Both the position numbers and the translations under genes were made by a program. The notes under the pieces are model-generated. The model was not told where the DNA came from and did no database searches. It saw nothing but the letters and a program-made list of their open reading frames with translations. 64,000 nucleotides of DNA from Alphaproteobacteria bacterium GWF2_58_20 (lineage in GTDB: Bacteria; Pseudomonadota; Alphaproteobacteria; UBA1247): NCBI GenBank assembly GCA_001768735.1, contig MEMB01000001.1, forward strand, positions 62,001 to 126,000. The letters are read 5' to 3'. Of this stretch, positions 59,581 through 64,000 are shown piece by piece; position 1 is the stretch's first letter; the number at the start of each line of letters is the position of its first letter.

Positions 59581-61869
59581 CTAAAAACGCTTGAGCAGGC
59601 GATTCATGTAATCGCGTTCCTGGGGCGGGCGGCGCATGTCGCCCGCTTTTTCACGCAGGCTTTTCAGGATTTCGCGGGTTTTGGCGAGTCCCTTCCGGGT
59701 TTCGATATCCACCGGGCGACCAAAAATGTCGGCGCCGCCCTGCATGCGGCCAAAAGGATCAGATCCCCCCATGCCCATGGGCATGCTGCCTTGGCCGGAA
59801 CCGCCACCGGACATGGCCTGCTGCATCATGTTTTTCAGGCTGTCCTTCAGGTCTGAAAGCGCTTGTGCCTGGGCCTGCTGGGCAAGCTGTCCCTGACCAT
59901 TTTTCAGAAGCCGGGCCGCCTCGCCCATGGCATTTCCGGCCTGGGTCAGGGGATCTGGAACGCCCCCCATGAGGGCCTCAAGGCTTTGGGCGGTTTCCCC
60001 CAGTGCCTTCTGCAAGGCGTCCTGTTCCGCACCAAGACCGGGCAGGTCTTCTTCCTTGGCCTTGAAGGTATCATTCAAAAGTGCATCCTGTCTTTCCACA
60101 AGGGTTTGCAAATCGGAAAAGGCTTGCCAGAAAGCCTGCGTCGCTGGATTTTGCGCCTTGAGCGAAATGCCCTGCAGAAGGTCGGACAGGGCGGAGAGCA
60201 TGTCGCGGGCGGCATCGCGCGCGCCGCTTTCCGCCATGGCTTTCATGTCGGAAAAGGCGTTTGCAAGATCGGAGAGATCCATTCCTGCGGGGGCCATGGT
60301 GCTGGCCATCATGCCGCGCTCCATGTTTTCGGCCAAGGTCTGGAGGTATTCGGCAAACGCCCGGGAAAACTGTTCCATGAGCGCTGCAATTTCGGCATCG
60401 GAGGTGTCCGGATTGTCCAGCGCCTGTTCCAGTTGCTGCCGGATGGATTCCAGCTTTTCAAGCGCGAGGGAGAGCCCTCCATCCTCAAGCCGCAGGGCCG
60501 TTTTCCAGAGAAGGTCCGCCACTTCGGACGTGGCTTTGGTCTTGTGGTTGAAGGCCAGTCGTGCCGATGCTGCCCGCAAGGCAAGAAAAACCGTGAAATC
60601 CCCATCAAAAGCGCCAGGATGCGTGGCCAGGCCCTCAAGTTGCATGCGCGCCTGCCCCCGGTTGCCGGTTTCCATCAGGTTCTTGCGGATGGCCACCAGC
60701 GCCTTGGCCACAGGATGGGTGAAGACGCGCTCCGGCAGGGTGAGGGAAACCGGAGGAGCCTCCCCCATTTGTCCGCGGGCATCCATGGCGATGAGGGAAA
60801 GACTGACAGGGGCGCCCGCCCATGGATGGGCGGTGAGATCGAGGAATGCCGGCCCATCGACGGTTTTGCGGGCATTGGCTGAAAGAGGGAAGTCAAGGGT
60901 TTCGGAATCGCGGGTGATGCGCAGGACAAGGGTTTCAAGGCCATAATCGTCGCTGGCGTGGAAAGGCAGGGAAAGGTTGTTCTGTGCGGTGGCGGAAGGG
61001 GCTTCTGTCCAGACAGCTTCGGGAGGTGTGTCGGGCAGAATGAGGATGTTCCAGCGGGCCAAGGTGCGGATGCGTCCCTTGAGCTGGAGATTGTCGTTCT
61101 GGTCCAGAACAAGGGTCATCGCGGCACTGCCATCTTTCCGGAGGCGGAAGGGGATGGCCAGGCCTTTGGCGTAAATCCGGGCGTGTTTGGCCAGTTGCGC
61201 TGGCAGGTGGATTTGCAGGAGGCTCCCTGCGGGAATGCGCAAGGGCGCTTTATTTTGCCCTGCATTGAGGAGAAGGGATGGCAGTTCCGTAAAGGCGGGC
61301 GGAATGATGCGGGCCTCAAAATCCGGCAGGATCCAGAAGGCGGGCATGGTGAGTTTCGGTTGCAGGGATTGCGTGATGCGGTGTCTGGCGTCATCGCCAT
61401 GCAGGATGGTCATGAACACAAGGGCCAGAAGGACAATGAAACGCAGGCCAAACGGGTCGATTCGGGCAGCCTGCGGGCGGGGCGGGCAGGGACGGAGAGC
61501 CCGGATGGCTTGCCGCATGCGGGCAAGATGGCTTTCCCATAAGGCGTTTTGTCCAAGGGCCGGGCGGTCATGAAGGGCGGACAGCGGGCCGTGGGGGAGG
61601 TGGTTGTGTTGTTCAAGCCGTTGCATGGCCTGATTTTTGCGGGGCAGGCGCAGGCGACGAAAATCGCGTCCCGCCAGTCCGGTGAATGTCAGCAGGAAAA
61701 GGCCGAGCAGGGCCAGATGTCCCCATCCGGGCAGTCTGGGCAAGAGGCCCGACAGGGCAAGGACGCCAAAACTTCCGGCCACCAGGAAGATGTGCAGGAA
61801 CAGCGGTGTCAACCGCTCGAAGAGCAGGGCAAACCTGGCCAGCAGAATGAGGAAACGGGCGCGGATCAT
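59581..61869 (-). CDS. TIGR02302/DUF4175 family membrane protein
   Basis: This is a 762-residue protein of a family restricted mainly to alphaproteobacteria. Two helices lie near the N-terminus (about 18-36 and 45-63), with a third near 140-158. The periplasmic body includes Ig-like strands ('PAFTELPSLLLNAGQNKAPLRI'), followed by long helices. A Gly/Met-rich stretch ('MSGGGSGQGSMPMGMGGSDP') and the conserved C-terminal 'ERDYMNRLLKRF' close it. ATG 61869 overlaps the stop of the LptM-like gene by ATGA. The function is unknown. Confidence 0.92.
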   Translation of the reverse strand: MIRARFLILLARFALLFERLTPLFLHIFLVAGSFGVLALSGLLPRLPGWGHLALLGLFLLTFTGLAGRDFRRLRLPRKNQAMQRLEQHNHLPHGPLSALHDRPALGQNALWESHLARMRQAIRALRPCPPRPQAARIDPFGLRFIVLLALVFMTILHGDDARHRITQSLQPKLTMPAFWILPDFEARIIPPAFTELPSLLLNAGQNKAPLRIPAGSLLQIHLPAQLAKHARIYAKGLAIPFRLRKDGSAAMTLVLDQNDNLQLKGRIRTLARWNILILPDTPPEAVWTEAPSATAQNNLSLPFHASDDYGLETLVLRITRDSETLDFPLSANARKTVDGPAFLDLTAHPWAGAPVSLSLIAMDARGQMGEAPPVSLTLPERVFTHPVAKALVAIRKNLMETGNRGQARMQLEGLATHPGAFDGDFTVFLALRAASARLAFNHKTKATSEVADLLWKTALRLEDGGLSLALEKLESIRQQLEQALDNPDTSDAEIAALMEQFSRAFAEYLQTLAENMERGMMASTMAPAGMDLSDLANAFSDMKAMAESGARDAARDMLSALSDLLQGISLKAQNPATQAFWQAFSDLQTLVERQDALLNDTFKAKEEDLPGLGAEQDALQKALGETAQSLEALMGGVPDPLTQAGNAMGEAARLLKNGQGQLAQQAQAQALSDLKDSLKNMMQQAMSGGGSGQGSMPMGMGGSDPFGRMQGGADIFGRPVDIETRKGLAKTREILKSLREKAGDMRRPPQERDYMNRLLKRF

Positions 61870-62000
61870 GGCTCCATCGGGTAGGTCAGGGGATAGGCGC
61901 TGGATGGGGTGCCCGGTGGCGGCAGGGGCTCGGACGGCTTGCGGCCGCAGGCCCCCAGCAGGATGAGGCAAAGAAGGGCGATGGGGAGGGCGCGTTTCAT
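61866..62000 (-). CDS. lptM: LptM-like small lipoprotein
   Basis: This 44-residue lipoprotein starts MKRALPIALLCLILLGACG, with lipobox L-G-A-C (Cys 18), and continues with 'RKPSEPLPPPGTPS' and 'YPLTYPMEP'. That pattern matches the short LptM/YifL family, which in enterobacteria assists LptD maturation. AAGGAA lies 5 nt upstream of ATG 62000. It is coupled by ATGA to the TIGR02302 gene. In other alphaproteobacteria similar genes sit beside lysA, which is absent here. The role in this organism is inference. Confidence 0.75.
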   Translation of the reverse strand: MKRALPIALLCLILLGACGRKPSEPLPPPGTPSSAYPLTYPMEP

Positions 62001-62049
62001 GGTGTTTCCTTGGAAGAAGGTGGGAATGGAAAAAACATAACAGGTTTGC

Positions 62050-62904
62050 CTATCTGTCTGCAATGCCTGCGCGGGCGCGGACGTCTGCGGGGCAAAGGCC
62101 TTGCGCCCGCAGGTCGCGGATGGTGATGGCCCCATCGCGTTTGGAGAGTTTCTGTCCGTTTTCGTTGCACAGCAGGGGATGGTGGCGGTATTGCGGTGCA
62201 TCATAACCCAGAAGGGCTTGCAGCAGGCGGTGCAGGTGGGTGGCCTCAAACAGGTCGTGTCCGCGGATGATGTGGGTGACGCCCTGCAAGGCATCATCCA
62301 TGGTCACGCAGAGGTGATAGCTCATGGGAACGTCCTTGCGGGCCAGAATGGCATCGCCGAGGCGCGCAGGCATGGCCTTTTGCGGCCCTGCCTGCGCATC
62401 GAGCCAGGAAAGCGGGCCGGTGATGGACAAGGCGCGGGCAACATTGATTCGCAGGGCATAGGGCTGGCCGTCTGCCATCCGTTGTGCAGCGTCTTCCGGA
62501 GGTACGTTGCGGCAGGTGCCAGGGTAGGGCAGGGTTTCCCCCGCGTGAGGCGCAAATCCCATGCGGGAAATTTCGGTGGCAATGTCGCGCCTTGTGCAGA
62601 AACAGGGATAAAGGACGCCCAAGGCACTGAGCCGGGCAAGACCGGCGGCATAATATGGCGCGTGTTCCGATTGTCTGCGCACCGGGGATTCCCACGAAAG
62701 TCCCAGCCAGGCAAGATCCTCGAAAATGGCGGCCTCATATTCGGGACGGCAGCGGGAAGGATCAATGTTTTCCATGCGCAGCAGGAATTGTCCATTCAGG
62801 TCCTGTGCGGTGCGGAAGGCGGTGAGTGCGGAATGGGCGTGCCCCAGATGCAGCCATCCTGTGGGGCTGGGGGCAAAACGGGTTGTCAGGTGCGATACAG
62901 TCAT
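62050..62904 (-). CDS. gluQ: Glutamyl-Q tRNA(Asp) synthetase
   Basis: GluQRS attaches glutamate to the queuosine base of tRNA-Asp. The 284-residue protein is a truncated GluRS catalytic domain without anticodon-binding part, as is normal for the family. It has 'RFAPSPTGWLHLGHAHSAL' (HIGH) and 'KLSKRDGA' (KMSKS), with zinc ligands C-x-C in 'YPCFCTRRD' and the later 'YPGTC'. The queH gene 0.7 kb away also belongs to queuosine formation. The start may be ATG 62904 or the ATG at 62916. Confidence 0.93.
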   Translation of the reverse strand: MTVSHLTTRFAPSPTGWLHLGHAHSALTAFRTAQDLNGQFLLRMENIDPSRCRPEYEAAIFEDLAWLGLSWESPVRRQSEHAPYYAAGLARLSALGVLYPCFCTRRDIATEISRMGFAPHAGETLPYPGTCRNVPPEDAAQRMADGQPYALRINVARALSITGPLSWLDAQAGPQKAMPARLGDAILARKDVPMSYHLCVTMDDALQGVTHIIRGHDLFEATHLHRLLQALLGYDAPQYRHHPLLCNENGQKLSKRDGAITIRDLRAQGLCPADVRARAGIADR

Positions 62905-62957
62905 GCCGGCATGCATAACACAATTGACAATGCGCGTCATCTGGGCAAGATGGCGTC

Positions 62958-63623
62958 ATGACACAGAGCCATATTCTACAGGGCCCCAGCGCCCCCCCGC
63001 TGTCTGGCGGCAAGGCCCGCCAGCTGGTGATCCTCATGCACGGGCTTGGTGCCGATGGTGCCGATCTCCTGTCGCTGGCCACGCACTGGGCGCAGATGCT
63101 GCCGCATGCTGCATTCCTTGCGCCCAACGGCATCGAGGAATGCGACATGGCGCCTTATGGCTACCAGTGGTTCAGCCTTCAGGACCGTTCCCCGGAACAT
63201 CTGCTGGCCGGGGTGCGCCGGGCGGAGCTTGTTGTGGGCGCTTATATCGACCACCAGCTGGCCCTGCATGGGCTGTCGGATGAACATCTGGCGCTGGTAG
63301 GGTTTTCGCAAGGCGGCATGATGGCGCTTCATCTGGGTTTGCATCGGCTCCACACCTGTGCGGGCGTTGTGTCGTTTTCGGGATTGCTGGTGGGAGGGCT
63401 TGACCTTCCGGCCACCATCAAGTCCCGTCCGCCGGCCCTTCTGCTGCATGGATCGGAGGATGATGTTGTTCCTGTGCAGAATCTTGGCAATGCCATGCAG
63501 GCCCTCAAGGCCGCTGGCGTTTTTGCCACAGGAATCACCCGACCCAATCTGGGGCATGCGATTGACATGGAAGGGATTGTGCGCGCCGGGGCTTTCCTGA
63601 AAAAGGCGTTTGGCGAAGGCTGA
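62958..63623 (+). CDS. Carboxylesterase / phospholipase-like alpha/beta hydrolase
   Basis: This is a 221-residue hydrolase of the carboxylesterase 2 (acyl-protein thioesterase-like) family. It has the oxyanion-side motif 'LMHGLGADGADL', the nucleophile Ser in 'VGFSQGGMM', the acid Asp in 'HGSEDDVVPV' and the catalytic His in 'LGHAID'. It acts on short-chain esters or lysophospholipids in related proteins; the substrate here is unknown. It is divergent from gluQ with a 53-bp gap. Confidence 0.9.
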   Translation: MTQSHILQGPSAPPLSGGKARQLVILMHGLGADGADLLSLATHWAQMLPHAAFLAPNGIEECDMAPYGYQWFSLQDRSPEHLLAGVRRAELVVGAYIDHQLALHGLSDEHLALVGFSQGGMMALHLGLHRLHTCAGVVSFSGLLVGGLDLPATIKSRPPALLLHGSEDDVVPVQNLGNAMQALKAAGVFATGITRPNLGHAIDMEGIVRAGAFLKKAFGEG

Positions 63624-63628
63624 GAGCG

Positions 63629-64000
63629 TTATTTTTCTGCCGGCTTGCGGATGGAATGGATGCAGCCGCAGTAATTCTGGCGGTAGAATCCTTCTTCCCT
63701 TGCCACGGCATCGGCATTTTGCTGCCCGCCGCCCTTTCGGAAATCATGCAGCCAGTAGCGCAGCGGTGGATGTTTTTTGGCTACGGCTTCCGCGCAGGCA
63801 ATGATCTGCTCCCGGCTTTTGTAGCGGGAGAGGGAGAGCGTGGTGGCAAAACAGTCAAATCCGTGGGCCGCGGCGTAATCGGCCACAATTTCAAACCGCA
63901 TGGTAAAGCAGATGGTGCAGCGCGCGCCGCGTTCGGGCTCGGCTTCCAGGCCCTTGGTGCGCAGTGTCCATTCGTCTTCGTCCCCTTCCATCAGCACAAA
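63629..64000 (-). CDS. queH: Epoxyqueuosine reductase QueH, C-terminal part (5' end beyond window)
   Basis: 124 codons lie within the window and the frame runs off the edge. QueH reduces epoxyqueuosine to queuosine in tRNA. Visible family features are 'ERGARCTICFTMRFEIVAD', 'FATTLSLSRYKS' and the terminal Cys pair 'YRQNYCGCIHS', which form part of the iron-sulfur site. Its nearness to gluQ, whose product acts on queuosine-bearing tRNA, fits this role. Confidence 0.92.
   Translation of the reverse strand, partial: FVLMEGDEDEWTLRTKGLEAEPERGARCTICFTMRFEIVADYAAAHGFDCFATTLSLSRYKSREQIIACAEAVAKKHPPLRYWLHDFRKGGGQQNADAVAREEGFYRQNYCGCIHSIRKPAEK

Noticed and set aside
1..64000. tRNA or rRNA genes
   Set aside because: No cloverleaf with the conserved TTCGAAT-type arm and no rRNA stretch was recognised by eye; a covariance-model scan would be decisive.

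Overview
The window reads as a compact, GC-rich alphaproteobacterial chromosome. Supporting context: a ptsP, rodZ-like, prfA, prmC run with ubiG close by; DUF484 overlapping xerC; an MJ0042/DUF3426 zinc-ribbon protein; a TIGR02302/DUF4175 protein next to an LptM-like lipoprotein; and an alphaproteobacterial AsmA/DUF3971 giant. I cannot place it below class level. No rRNA, tRNA or CRISPR array was seen. Genes are tightly packed, with many ATGA start/stop overlaps and several convergent 3' overlaps.

Region 1 (1-14.3 kb): a cut-off cadherin/Ig-like secreted protein, tyrS, an AsmA-like giant, then a 4.18-kb mobile cassette (5727-9910). The cassette has IS481-type ends, a CTAG target duplication, and a TetR / HlyD / FtsX / ABC efflux operon where the transposase should be. 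It sits between two genes without breaking either. It is followed by an HDAC-like deacetylase, an RCC1-repeat membrane protein, an FkbM methyltransferase and a small membrane protein. Two near-identical ~166-bp MITE-like elements lie in opposite orientation at 2078-2245 and 14171-14335.

Region 2 (14.3-34.9 kb): two overlapping large paralogues of unknown function, one with a fresh 198-bp internal duplication; xerC-DUF484 divergent from priA; a pentapeptide-repeat protein; an HD hydrolase; a secreted coiled-coil protein; a polytopic membrane protein, CHASE4-type histidine kinase and comF run; ubiG; a nitronate monooxygenase; and ptsP.

Region 3 (34.9-47 kb): between ptsP and the rodZ-like gene lies a two-gene surface module. 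It has a pilin-like Cys-rich protein and a 1794-residue secreted protein made of cadherin-like repeats, an FGE/C-type-lectin-like domain, an ASH-like domain and thirteen 9-residue Cys repeats. After prmC come three tandem related cytosolic proteins. Two carry HExxH metalloprotease motifs and the middle one has lost it.

Region 4 (47-64 kb): an NlpC/P60 hydrolase, an exported protein of unknown function, a diguanylate cyclase-histidine kinase pair, a coiled-coil lipoprotein, a solitary glycogen phosphorylase, the DUF3426 protein, two small ankyrin-like proteins, the TIGR02302 protein with its LptM-like partner, gluQRS, a carboxylesterase and a cut-off queH.

The strongest candidates for something new are the pilin/Cys-repeat surface module, the metalloprotease/pseudoprotease trio and the IS481-type efflux cassette.
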